Positions 15,783 to 22,717 of a stretch of DNA of 26,690 nucleotides are shown here, piece after piece. A model generated the notes under the pieces. It worked only from the letters and a program-made list of their open reading frames with translations, was not told where the DNA came from and made no database searches. The position numbers and the translations under genes are program-made. The stretch comes from JBLHUT01 sp047629975 (GTDB lineage: Bacteria > Pseudomonadota > Alphaproteobacteria > Rhodobacterales > Rhodobacteraceae). The stretch covers positions 1 to 26,690 of the forward strand of contig JBLHUT010000012.1 of assembly GCA_047629975.1 (NCBI GenBank), read 5' to 3'. Position 1 is the stretch's first letter. Each line of letters begins with the position of its first letter.

Positions 15783-16157
15783 TCAGGCGTGTGGCGGAGT
15801 CGTCGGCGACATGCTGGCAGGCAACCACATCTTCTCGAGCTGGTAAAAATCCCGAACCTCGGGACGGAAGACATGCACGATCACATCACCAGCATCGATC
15901 AGGACCCAATCGCCCGTCTCTCTGCCTTCGATCTTGCAGAACCGGCCGTGGTCTTGCTTGAGCTTGTCAACCAGCTTTTCAGCCAGTGCAGACACCTGAC
16001 GAGAGGACCGACCCGTGCAAATGACCATATAATCGGCCATTTCGGATTTCCCGCGCAGACCGATCTGAACGATCTCCTCGGCCTTGTCTTCGTCGAGTTG
16101 TGTTAAAATACAGTCCAGCAATTCTTCGCTGGTCAAAGCCGTATGCGCCACCGTCAT
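15783..16157 (-). CDS. rsfS: Ribosomal silencing factor RsfS
   Basis: A 124-residue RsfS/Iojap protein from the ATG at 16157. The family core is clear: LLDCILTQLDEDKAEEIVQIGLRGKSEMADYMVICTG is preceded by little, and GRSSRQVSALAEKL and GDWVLIDAGDVIVHVFRPEVRDFYQLEKMW follow. RsfS binds uL14 and blocks joining of the ribosomal subunits when nutrients are scarce. The start is uncertain. A strong AGGAGG lies at 16217-16222, eight bases before an in-frame CTG at 16208 that would add 17 residues, while only AAGGTG precedes the ATG. It heads the minus-strand run with rlmH and gpmI. Confidence 0.93.
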   Translation of the reverse strand: MTVAHTALTSEELLDCILTQLDEDKAEEIVQIGLRGKSEMADYMVICTGRSSRQVSALAEKLVDKLKQDHGRFCKIEGRETGDWVLIDAGDVIVHVFRPEVRDFYQLEKMWLPASMSPTTPPHA

Positions 16158-16216
16158 TGGGGCACCTTGCGCTGCACCATCATGGGCAACCTGTGTAGCG
16201 TGAGACAGGACATCGT

Positions 16217-16222
16217 CCTCCT
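16217..16222 (-). promoter_or_regulatory. Strong Shine-Dalgarno site AGGAGG upstream of rsfS
   Basis: On the minus strand AGGAGG lies 60 bases before the annotated rsfS ATG. It is eight bases before an in-frame CTG (16206-16208) and three bases before an out-of-frame ATG (16213) that opens a 19-codon ORF ending in an ATGA overlap with the rsfS ATG. The site decides between a CUG-started RsfS and a leader-peptide arrangement. Confidence 0.6.
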
Positions 16223-16263
16223 ATGCATGTGCGCCAGCAGAGCCCTGACGCTGGGCAAAAAGT

Positions 16264-16291
16264 TTCTTAGCATTTAAATCGACGCGGTCAA
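16264..16291 (-). promoter_or_regulatory. Candidate sigma-70-type promoter for the rsfS operon
   Basis: On the minus strand TTGACC (16291-16286) is followed after 16 bases by TAAGAA (16269-16264). It would start transcription near 16257, about 35 bases before the AGGAGG site. It lies in a 253-bp gap without a gene. The -35 is good and the -10 is moderate. Confidence 0.35.
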
Positions 16292-16329
16292 AGTCACAAC
16301 TTCGCAACGTCGCTACTTTGCATGATAGT

Positions 16330-16361
16330 GCCATTTTTGCCGAATGGCGACTTTTTCTTTT
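16330..16361 (+). terminator. Orphan plus-strand intrinsic terminator shape
   Basis: GCCATT (16330-16335) pairs with AATGGC (16343-16348) around TTTGCCG, and the plus strand then reads CTTTTTCTTTT. The T-run lies on the plus side only, yet the flanking genes mscS and rsfS are both on the minus strand. It would stop a plus-strand transcript before it runs antisense into mscS. Confidence 0.45.
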
Positions 16362-16410
16362 GGCGCACACGCCGACGGGGCGTTGCAGGACACTTCTCAT
16401 CGAAAACAGC

Positions 16411-17739
16411 CTACACCGCGTTGCCAACAGGCGACATATCGGGACCACCGACCATTCGAACCTCTCGTTGCGGAAAGGGGATATCGATGCCCGACGATTT
16501 GAATGCGTCCCACAGGGCCAGAAACACCGCTCCTCTGATATTCGTCAACCCTGCGGTAGGGTCACTGATCCAGAAGCGCAGGATGTAATCGACCGAACTG
16601 TCGCCAAAGCCAACAATATGACAGACCGGCGCACGATCTCCCAAAACGCGCGGCACCTGTTTTGCAGCCGCAACAGCCAAAGCCCGCACAACATGCGGAT
16701 CGTTGTGATAAGCCGCTCCGAAATAGATATCGAGGCGTACGAATTCATTGGAATGGGACCAGTTAACAACCTGCCCCGTGATCAGATCCTCGTTGGGGAT
16801 CAGGTATTCCTTGCCGTCGCGCGTGACGACAGACACGTACCGCGCCCCAAGCGCGTTGATCCAGCCGAAAGTCTCGCCAAGGCTGATGACATCGCCCGGC
16901 TTGATCGATTTGTCCAAAAGAATAATCAGCCCCGAGACAAGGTTCGAGACAACTTTTTGCAGCCCGAATCCCAGCCCCAACCCGACCGCACCGGACAAAA
17001 ACGCAAGCCCCGTCAGGTCGAACCCGACCATCTTCATGCCAATGAAAAACGCCGTTCCATACATCACGATCTGAAGCAACTTGACCGCAAGCACCTGCAT
17101 CGACGGAGAAATGTCAGGGTTGCGCCGGATACGCACTGTGGTCGACGTGGTGATCAACCGCGCCAGTGTGACCATCAAACCGATAATTACCACCGCCTTG
17201 AGGACCGTCAGCAAGGAGAGCCGGAAACTGCCAAGGTCGATGGCCAGATGATCGAGCAAAAGCATCGTCGGTTCCAGCAAGGCAGTATAGTAAAGCGTTA
17301 CATAGATCCACGCACCCCACGACACACACACCCGCAACAAATTGTTGCTCACCAGCCGGCTGGCCAGTGCCACAATCAACCACGCCGTCGAAATGGTCAC
17401 AGCCAGAACCAAAAGATACCGTGTCGATGGCCACGGGCTCAATTGCTCGGCTATCGCAATCGACACGCGGGCAAACACGACAAAGAGGATCAACTGCAAG
17501 CGGCTGTGCAGGACCAGCAGCACCCGAAGCTGCCATTTCGGTGTGCCACCAAGTCCCCGCATCCGGTCGTAAATCCGCGCCCCGAACAGGCGCACGACAC
17601 CATAGGACAGCGCAAATATGACAAAAAGCGCTCCGACCTGATACAATTGCCTCGGGCGCAACAATCCCCGTGCCGCCACCTCGATCTGGTCCCAGATCAC
17701 AGAGGCCTGCTGTAACAATACCGCGAATTCAGCTTCCAT
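16411..17739 (-). CDS. MscS family mechanosensitive ion channel
   Basis: A 442-residue inner-membrane protein, longer than E. coli MscS (286), with several extra N-terminal helices between about 33 and 195. The conserved pore helix and its exit are GAVGLGLGFGLQKVVSNLVSG (250-270), then LDKSIKPGDVI and the beta-domain FGWINALGARYVSVVTRDG with the IPNEDLI motif. It opens under membrane tension to release solutes on hypo-osmotic shock, which suits a marine bacterium. The ATG at 17739 is chosen over a TTG at 17766 because it is the first strong start codon; the ribosome binding site is weak. Upstream lies the methyltransferase pseudogene. Confidence 0.92.
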   Translation of the reverse strand: MEAEFAVLLQQASVIWDQIEVAARGLLRPRQLYQVGALFVIFALSYGVVRLFGARIYDRMRGLGGTPKWQLRVLLVLHSRLQLILFVVFARVSIAIAEQLSPWPSTRYLLVLAVTISTAWLIVALASRLVSNNLLRVCVSWGAWIYVTLYYTALLEPTMLLLDHLAIDLGSFRLSLLTVLKAVVIIGLMVTLARLITTSTTVRIRRNPDISPSMQVLAVKLLQIVMYGTAFFIGMKMVGFDLTGLAFLSGAVGLGLGFGLQKVVSNLVSGLIILLDKSIKPGDVISLGETFGWINALGARYVSVVTRDGKEYLIPNEDLITGQVVNWSHSNEFVRLDIYFGAAYHNDPHVVRALAVAAAKQVPRVLGDRAPVCHIVGFGDSSVDYILRFWISDPTAGLTNIRGAVFLALWDAFKSSGIDIPFPQREVRMVGGPDMSPVGNAV

Positions 17740-17931
17740 CGGAATTTCTCTTTGTGGCCGCAGCAAACACCGCGCCCGTCACGGCGCAGCATTCAACCGG
17801 TGTTATTTTTGACACAAGCAACCTCCTCCACTCCACACTAGAAACTCTGCACAACCAAAGCCTGATTTGACAGCAAAGCCTGCCTTGCAACGACCAAAAA
17901 CTCCGTGCCACCGCGACCCGGTCGCCACACT

Positions 17932-18741
17932 TCAACGGCGCATTTGCGGCACCCTGAGTCGGGGAACCATGTACCGATTATAATGACAAAACGCAGCAGG
18001 CACTCGTTTTTGCTCGCACAAACGCTCCCTGCGCCAAAACAGACGCCGCTCACCCGCAACAAGCCTCATGAAGCGCGCCGTGATCCAGCGCAGCACAGGC
18101 TTCCTGGCGGACACTTCCGCATCAACCCGCACCACGCCTTTTCCGGTCACATTGAACAGGGCCTGCCCGATGTCGATCAAAGGCGCGACTGCGTCGGTTA
18201 TATTTTCTTGCTGGACAAGCGTCAGATCAAATTTTTCAAGCGCGGAATACTTCAGTACCAACCCATGTTTGCTTCCGGCTGTCCGGCTGCGCTGTCCCCC
18301 TTTGCAGTGTGCCGACCGGAAACAATCGGCGATCAGAACCGCCCCCCCGGGGCGGGACAACGTAGCCATCCGCGACAAGGAATGCTCCGGCTTGATGTAT
18401 TGAAACCTCTCGGAAAACAGACACAGATCATAGGGCCTCGTTTCCTTGAAATCCTTGAGAAAGCATTCACAAACAGCTTCTTAAGACGCATTTACACGGC
18501 ACCGCTGCGCCGAACGATCTAAAGGGGTCACAATATCAACCGTATGCCTGCGCGTGATCAGTTTGGCCGCCGTCGCCCCCGCACCTGCGCCGATATCTCG
18601 AATACGCAACTGTCCATCAGGTAACTCTGAAAACAGCTTGTCGGTATGAGCCGCCTGCGCCGCCCCGAGGTTCTGGGCCGAGGGCTCAAAACCGTCCCAC
18701 CGCCGGCAACAAAGGATCTCTGGGCCGGTCAGTCACGCCAT
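17932..18741 (-). pseudogene. Class I SAM-dependent methyltransferase, interrupted by two nonsense codons
   Basis: One minus-strand frame from ATG 18741 to the stop at 17932 spans 270 codons but carries TGA at 18733-18735 and TAA at 18481-18483. Read through, it is a recognisable methyltransferase: SAQNLGAAQAAHTDKLFSEL, a SAM-loop-like RIRDIGAGAGATAAKLI, YDLCLFSERFQYIKPE, LSRPGGAVLIADCFRS, NITDAVAPLIDIGQALFN and a late AFCHYNRYMVPRLR. The pieces are in order and in one frame, so only the two stops break it. Several motif residues also look worn (RIRD where LDIG is usual; AGSKHG where GGGH is expected). Two different stop codons argue against recoding. The substrate is unknown. The 192 bp between it and mscS hold nothing I can identify. 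Confidence 0.75.
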
Positions 18742-18884
18742 CAAAGACAGCCCGACATCCAACCCGATCGCGCAAGAACCCGTTTTTTGTTTCGCCCTAT
18801 ATTCGGTTTGGAGCCTATCTGCCCCTTGACCTGCCGACCTTGTCACGCACATTCAATTGAGCAAGCCCCGGAAAGGAGCCGAAC

Positions 18885-19634
18885 ATGTCAAATACCTTAC
18901 GTCTGGGTGTCAATATCGATCACGTTGCCACTGTGCGCAATGCCCGTGGTGGCGCGTACCCCGATCCACTGCGCGCCGCGCTTCTGGCACAGGACGCCGG
19001 AGCAGACGGGATCACCGCGCACCTGCGCGAAGACCGACGCCACATCATCGACAGCGACATCGACGCGCTGATGGGGGGGCTGTCTGTTCCGCTCAACTTC
19101 GAAGCTGCCGCAACCGCCGAAATGCAGGCAATCGCCCTGCGCCACAAACCTCATGCAGTCTGCCTTGTGCCCGAAAAGCGCGAAGAGCGGACAACAGAGG
19201 GCGGGCTGGATGTCGTCGCCGACGAGGCTCGTTTGAAAGATTTCATCGCCCCGCTGACCGAAGCAGGTTGCAGGGTGTCGATCTTTATCGGTGCTGATCG
19301 CGCACAGATTGCTGCCGCACACCGGATCGGGGCACCTGTCATCGAACTTCACACAGGCGCCTATTGCGACTTTCACGCTGAAGGACACTTTGCCCGCCGC
19401 GACGCCGAACTACTGCACCTGACGGAAATGGCGCATTTCGCCAGCGAACTGGGCCTTGAGGTGCATGCCGGGCACGGTTTGAACTTTGACACGGTGGCGC
19501 CAATTGCCGCAATTCCGCAAATAGCAGAGCTGAACATCGGTCATTTTCTGATCGCGGAGTCGATATTTCTGGGGCTGGACACCGCAATCGCACAAATGCG
19601 CCGCTTGATGGACGCCGCCCGTACCGCTCACTGA
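18885..19634 (+). CDS. pdxJ: Pyridoxine 5'-phosphate synthase
   Basis: A 249-residue TIM-barrel enzyme that condenses 1-deoxy-D-xylulose 5-phosphate with 3-amino-2-oxopropyl phosphate to form pyridoxine 5'-phosphate, the last ring-forming step of the DXP-dependent vitamin B6 pathway. LGVNIDHVATVRNARGG, GADGITAHLREDRRHI, LVPEKREERTTEGGLD, IELHTGAY, VHAGHGLNFDTV and LNIGHFLIAESIFLGL are all family motifs. GGAAAGGAG lies about eight bases before the ATG. It converges on the DUF2233 gene, whose stop lies one base beyond the pdxJ stop. Confidence 0.97.
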   Translation: MSNTLRLGVNIDHVATVRNARGGAYPDPLRAALLAQDAGADGITAHLREDRRHIIDSDIDALMGGLSVPLNFEAAATAEMQAIALRHKPHAVCLVPEKREERTTEGGLDVVADEARLKDFIAPLTEAGCRVSIFIGADRAQIAAAHRIGAPVIELHTGAYCDFHAEGHFARRDAELLHLTEMAHFASELGLEVHAGHGLNFDTVAPIAAIPQIAELNIGHFLIAESIFLGLDTAIAQMRRLMDAARTAH

Positions 19635-19635
19635 T

Positions 19636-20415
19636 CTAGGGCTTGGGCACATCCGGTGGCAAAACCACACCGACAATCGGGCCCAGCGCAAACCCGACAT
19701 CCGACCGCCCCAGGTCGGATGCAAACATCCGGGACACTTTCCCGTCAAAATACAAAGCATCAGGCAGCCCAAGATAATCGCGAAACAGGCTTCCAAAGTC
19801 GTAAAAGTTTACCCTGTCGTCTGAAATCGCAAAAACAACCGTTTTTCCATCAGCACTGACCCCGACCCCGTTGCGCCGGTGCACACTGTCGCTGTCGACC
19901 AGAAACCGCGGGTGCAATGCGCCCTTGATGACCAACATCGGGCCTGATTGGCTGGCATGGTCACACGGCCGCGGGGTGGCGGCAAACCGGCGGCTTTCGA
20001 TCACGCTGGCCCGGTCTTTTTCAACACAGAACACGCCGTTCGGAAGCAGCCCGAAATTTCCCGGCCCCTCGGAGGTGATCAACCGCGCACTTTGTGTGCC
20101 ATTCTCGATGTAAAGCCCGACGGCGCTTCTGTCGGAGTGGTACATGCCGCCGTTCATTGCAAAAACAAGGCGTTCGCCACGGTCCGCAAGATCGCGCGCA
20201 ACCGCACCGAAAGAGCCAAGCACCTCGCCTTTCTGATTTTTGTGAAACAAGCGGATGTCGTCCACACCAGCCTCAAAAGAACAAACGGTATATCGCGCGT
20301 CTTTAAAGACGACTGGCTTGCACTCAGCTTGCGCGCTGGTCGCAAACGCGCACAGCGTCGCAAAGACACCTCCCGAAAACAGGCTAGTCCGGCGCGCGTT
20401 CATTGTCTTGGTCAT
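19636..20415 (-). CDS. Secreted phosphodiester glycosidase family protein (DUF2233)
   Basis: A 259-residue protein with a signal peptide at about 1-30 ending SAQA. The NAGPA/DUF2233 pattern is visible: FAMNGGMYHSDRSAVGLYIENG, NFGLLPNGVFCV, ASQSGPMLVIKG, HRRNGVGVSADGKTVVFAIS, and DFGSLFRDYLGLPDALYFDG near the end. Related proteins hydrolyse a phosphodiester-linked sugar, as the mammalian uncovering enzyme does; bacterial targets are largely unknown, with cell-surface polymers likely. The ATG at 20415 lies inside the end of rbfA (32-base overlap); an ATG at 20403 is an alternative. Position after rbfA suggests co-transcription. Confidence 0.82.
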   Translation of the reverse strand: MTKTMNARRTSLFSGGVFATLCAFATSAQAECKPVVFKDARYTVCSFEAGVDDIRLFHKNQKGEVLGSFGAVARDLADRGERLVFAMNGGMYHSDRSAVGLYIENGTQSARLITSEGPGNFGLLPNGVFCVEKDRASVIESRRFAATPRPCDHASQSGPMLVIKGALHPRFLVDSDSVHRRNGVGVSADGKTVVFAISDDRVNFYDFGSLFRDYLGLPDALYFDGKVSRMFASDLGRSDVGFALGPIVGVVLPPDVPKP

Positions 20416-20866
20416 TCGGCTTCACGCCACCGCCATCCGAATCGACAGAGTCCAAAGTCGCGTCGGTTTCAGGAGTGGCCAGATCCTGCATCACATGATC
20501 CTGAGCCAGCAACCGGCGGGTGTTATCCATCCGCTCGAACGTATCGTCGATCTGGTACTTGATATCGGGCGCGTGCTTGAGCATCAGTTTTTTGGTGATA
20601 ACCCGTCGCAATTCATACCGGTTTCGGCGCAATGCACTCAGTGCCTCTTCGGCATTCTCACCACCAAGTGGCAGAATATAGGCCGTCGCAACCTTCAGAT
20701 CGGTCGAGGTGCGCACCTCACCGACAGTTATCGACATCCGGCTCAGGTCCGGATCGTGGATATCGCCCCGCGACAACACTTCGGAAAGTGTGCGCCGGAT
20801 CAACTCGCCGACGCGCAATTGCCTTTGTGACGGGCCCGCGCTGGTATGGAACTTGTTTTTCGCCAT
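20384..20866 (-). CDS. rbfA: Ribosome-binding factor A
   Basis: A 160-residue KH-fold protein needed for late maturation of the 30S subunit and processing of the 16S rRNA 5' end. SQRQLRVGELIRRTLSEVLSRGDIHDPDL, TVGEVRTSTDLKVATAYILPLGG, LRRVITKKLMLKHAPDIKY and FERMDN are family motifs. A Ser/Asp/Glu-rich tail of about 30 residues extends past the domain and may be disordered. The ATG at 20866, preceded by GGAAG, matches the family's MAKN start; an ATG at 20875 adds three residues and lacks a binding site. It is divergent from dapB. Confidence 0.94.
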   Translation of the reverse strand: MAKNKFHTSAGPSQRQLRVGELIRRTLSEVLSRGDIHDPDLSRMSITVGEVRTSTDLKVATAYILPLGGENAEEALSALRRNRYELRRVITKKLMLKHAPDIKYQIDDTFERMDNTRRLLAQDHVMQDLATPETDATLDSVDSDGGGVKPNDQDNERAPD

Positions 20867-20957
20867 GACTTCCATCTAAGGACTAGCAACAGAACCCGCA
20901 AGCACGGCTTTGCGGCAAAAGAGATATCGAAAGACACATTAAAAGGATATGTGACAG

Positions 20958-21767
20958 ATGACAGAGCTTCCGGGGATCGTGGTGATGGGCGCATCGGGCC
21001 GCATGGGGCAAATGCTGGTACGGCTGGTTACCGACAGCGACCGGATGCGACTTGTCGGCGCAATCGAGCGAAGCGGTCACGACTGGTTGGGGCGCGACAT
21101 CGGAGAAGCAATGGGCGGCGCTCCTCTTGGCGTAACGCTCACCGACGACCCGCTCGAGGCATTGGCAAACGCGCAGGCGGTGATCGATTTCACCACGCCC
21201 GCCGTGACGGTCGCGATTGCCGCTCTGGCCGCTCAGGCCCGTGCGGTTCACGTGATTGGAACGACCGGCCTGACCGATGACGATCTGGTCAAGATTGACG
21301 CCGCCGCGCACCACGCTGTCATCGTGCGGGCGGGAAACATGAGCCTTGGCGTCAACCTGTTGGTACAACTGACCAAAAAGGTTGCCGCCGCCCTTGACGA
21401 AGATTTTGACATCGAAATCGTCGAAGCTCATCACAGACACAAGGTCGACGCCCCCTCGGGTACAGCTTTGATGCTGGGAGAGGCCGCCGCCGAAGGGCGC
21501 GGCAAGCCTTTGTCGGAGCTCTATGAAGCCGCCCGCGACGGGATCACAGGGGCCCGCAAGCCCGGCAACATCGGCTTTTCCGCAATCCGTGGTGGCGACA
21601 TCATCGGCGAGCATGATGTGATATTTGCCGGACAAGGCGAGCGCATTGTGCTCACCCACAAGGCAAGCGACCGCGCCTTGTTCGCAAAAGGGGCGCTCAG
21701 GGCTGCGTTGTGGGGGCAAGGGCGCGGGCCCGGCCATTATTCCATGCTGGATGTGTTGGGACTGTAA
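20958..21767 (+). CDS. dapB: 4-hydroxy-tetrahydrodipicolinate reductase
   Basis: A 269-residue enzyme of lysine and diaminopimelate synthesis that reduces 4-hydroxy-tetrahydrodipicolinate with NAD(P)H. The nucleotide-binding loop GASGRMG is at 11-17, with VIDFTTPA and GTTGLTDDD, GNMSLGVNLL, and the active-site EAHHRHKVDAPSGTA near residue 155, then GARKPGNIGFSAIRGGDIIGEHDV. AAAGGAT precedes the ATG at 20958 by about nine bases. It is divergent from rbfA over a 91-bp gap and followed by a small secreted protein gene on the same strand. Confidence 0.97.
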   Translation: MTELPGIVVMGASGRMGQMLVRLVTDSDRMRLVGAIERSGHDWLGRDIGEAMGGAPLGVTLTDDPLEALANAQAVIDFTTPAVTVAIAALAAQARAVHVIGTTGLTDDDLVKIDAAAHHAVIVRAGNMSLGVNLLVQLTKKVAAALDEDFDIEIVEAHHRHKVDAPSGTALMLGEAAAEGRGKPLSELYEAARDGITGARKPGNIGFSAIRGGDIIGEHDVIFAGQGERIVLTHKASDRALFAKGALRAALWGQGRGPGHYSMLDVLGL

Positions 21768-21900
21768 TCCGCGCATCATTTCGCCGACACAGCCCCCCTG
21801 TTTAAGCATTTCACCGCGCACTAAGGATAATTTTCAACAAATTCACATCTGCGAAACCCTGTGGGCCGTATACTTGTTTAAAATAGTCAGGAGAGTAGCG

Positions 21901-22293
21901 ATGGCCGGATTCCCTGTTTCGAGCAAACCAATGCTTCGTGCACTGACGGTTGTGTGCACATTTGCGCTCTGGAATTTTCCGACGACCGTTTCTGCGGAGC
22001 AATTCGTGACGGTCGAACAAAAGTCAGAGTTTGTTTCCCTGATCTCGGGCAAACAGATGACGCGCTTTGGCATCAGGCTTGAGGCTGCCCCTGACGGACA
22101 GATTTTGGGGCGCGGTTTCGGGCGTGATGTTACCGTCAACTGGAACTGGCAGGGCGGCTATTTTTGTCGTGATCTTGTCTGGGGCAGCCGTGATCTGGGC
22201 TTTAATTGCCAGATGGTGCAGGTAAATGGCGACACCGTACGCTTCATTTCTGACAAAGGCACAGGGCAATACGCCGATCTGAAACTCAGATAA
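21901..22293 (+). CDS. Small secreted protein of unknown function
   Basis: A 130-residue protein. Residues 1-32 form a signal peptide (hydrophobic ALTVVCTFALWNF, cleavage near TVSA). The mature part is about 98 residues with ISGKQMTRFGIRLEAAPDGQILGRGFGRDVTVNWNWQ... and a cysteine pair in GGYFCRDLVWGSRDLGFNCQ, probably a periplasmic disulfide. I recognise the pattern from other Rhodobacteraceae but no function is known. CAGGAG lies about seven bases before the ATG. It stands 133 bp after dapB and has its own leader, so it need not be in the same operon. It is not related to DapB in sequence. Confidence 0.8.
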   Translation: MAGFPVSSKPMLRALTVVCTFALWNFPTTVSAEQFVTVEQKSEFVSLISGKQMTRFGIRLEAAPDGQILGRGFGRDVTVNWNWQGGYFCRDLVWGSRDLGFNCQMVQVNGDTVRFISDKGTGQYADLKLR

Positions 22294-22335
22294 TTCCTGA
22301 AGTTCCAAGTATTACATAATGTTATTGTGCGCAGG

Positions 22336-22375
22336 AGCCGGGTGGCTACCGGCCAAAGGCCGAAGCCACCCGGCT
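22336..22375. repeat. Long two-stem hairpin, REP-like
   Basis: AGCCGGGTGGCT (22336-22347) pairs perfectly with AGCCACCCGGCT (22364-22375). An inner stem CGGCC/GGCCG (22350-22354 and 22358-22362) closes an AAA loop. In total 17 base pairs are interrupted only by AC against A. No T-run follows on either strand. It lies between the small secreted protein gene and the convergent DUF1674 gene. It could protect 3' ends, act as a weak terminator, or be one copy of a dispersed palindromic repeat. Confidence 0.7.
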
Positions 22376-22385
22376 GGGCCCAACA

Positions 22386-22433
22386 AAAGCGCTCCGCGGC
22401 AACAGCCGCGTTGTCGCTTTGGCGGGAGACGCC
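22386..22433. repeat. Second group of dyads in the same gap
   Basis: AAAGCG (22386-22391) and CGCTTT (22415-22420) enclose an inner stem CGCGGC/GCCGCG (22395-22400 and 22405-22410) with an AACA loop. A small hairpin GGCG/CGCC follows (22421-22433). On the plus strand CGCTTT gives a short, poor U-tract. Together with the preceding hairpin, nearly 100 bases of this 159-bp gap are self-complementary. Confidence 0.5.
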
Positions 22434-22452
22434 CGTTCAGTACCCTCCGGCA

Positions 22453-22644
22453 TCAGAAATCTATCGCGATGCCCTTCTTCTCCCAATCGCCGTATCGTAC
22501 AGGATCCGGCCCCTTGCGCCCCCCCAACTCGATAGGCGGCTCTTCGACCTGCGCGGCATGTTTGCGCGCGTCAGCCTCCATCAGGGCGCGGCGTGCGGCC
22601 TCGGGCAATCCTTTGCGTCGCTCTTCTTCCGTCATCTGTGTCAT
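22453..22644 (-). CDS. DUF1674 small protein, SDHAF4-like
   Basis: A 63-residue protein ending in the DUF1674 signature: PPIELGGRKGPDPVRYGDWEKKGIAIDF. The mitochondrial counterpart SDHAF4 (yeast Sdh8) binds the flavinylated subunit of succinate dehydrogenase during assembly, and alphaproteobacterial DUF1674 proteins are its bacterial relatives; the same role here is inference. The N-terminal half is charged and helical (EEERRKGLPEAARRALMEADARK). AAGGA lies about six bases before the ATG at 22644. It is divergent from rsmB across 73 bp; no sdh gene is in the window. Confidence 0.85.
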   Translation of the reverse strand: MTQMTEEERRKGLPEAARRALMEADARKHAAQVEEPPIELGGRKGPDPVRYGDWEKKGIAIDF

Positions 22645-22717
22645 TGTCTGTCCTTGAGCCCTCTCGCTTCATGATATACGTCGCGACCAGCGGACGGCAA
22701 CTGTTGAAGGACGGCAC

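Noticed and set aside
16221..16448. 75-codon minus-strand ORF between mscS and rsfS
   Set aside because: No family resemblance, composition unlike the neighbours, and it overlaps the end of mscS and the rsfS promoter candidate.
16318..17715. 465-codon plus-strand ORF opposite mscS
   Set aside because: Longer than the channel gene it covers but rich in Arg, His and Gln with no domain; a shadow of the MscS frame.
17905..18522. 205-codon plus-strand ORF opposite the methyltransferase pseudogene
   Set aside because: No motif or ribosome site; the minus strand carries recognisable methyltransferase motifs in order.
18733..18735. In-frame TGA in the methyltransferase read as selenocysteine
   Set aside because: It lies at the very N-terminus away from any active site, and a TAA interrupts the same frame later, so decay is simpler.
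18826..18857. TTGACC-led promoter for pdxJ
   Set aside because: The -35 is good but the nearest -10-like TTCAAT is 20 bases away, outside normal spacing.
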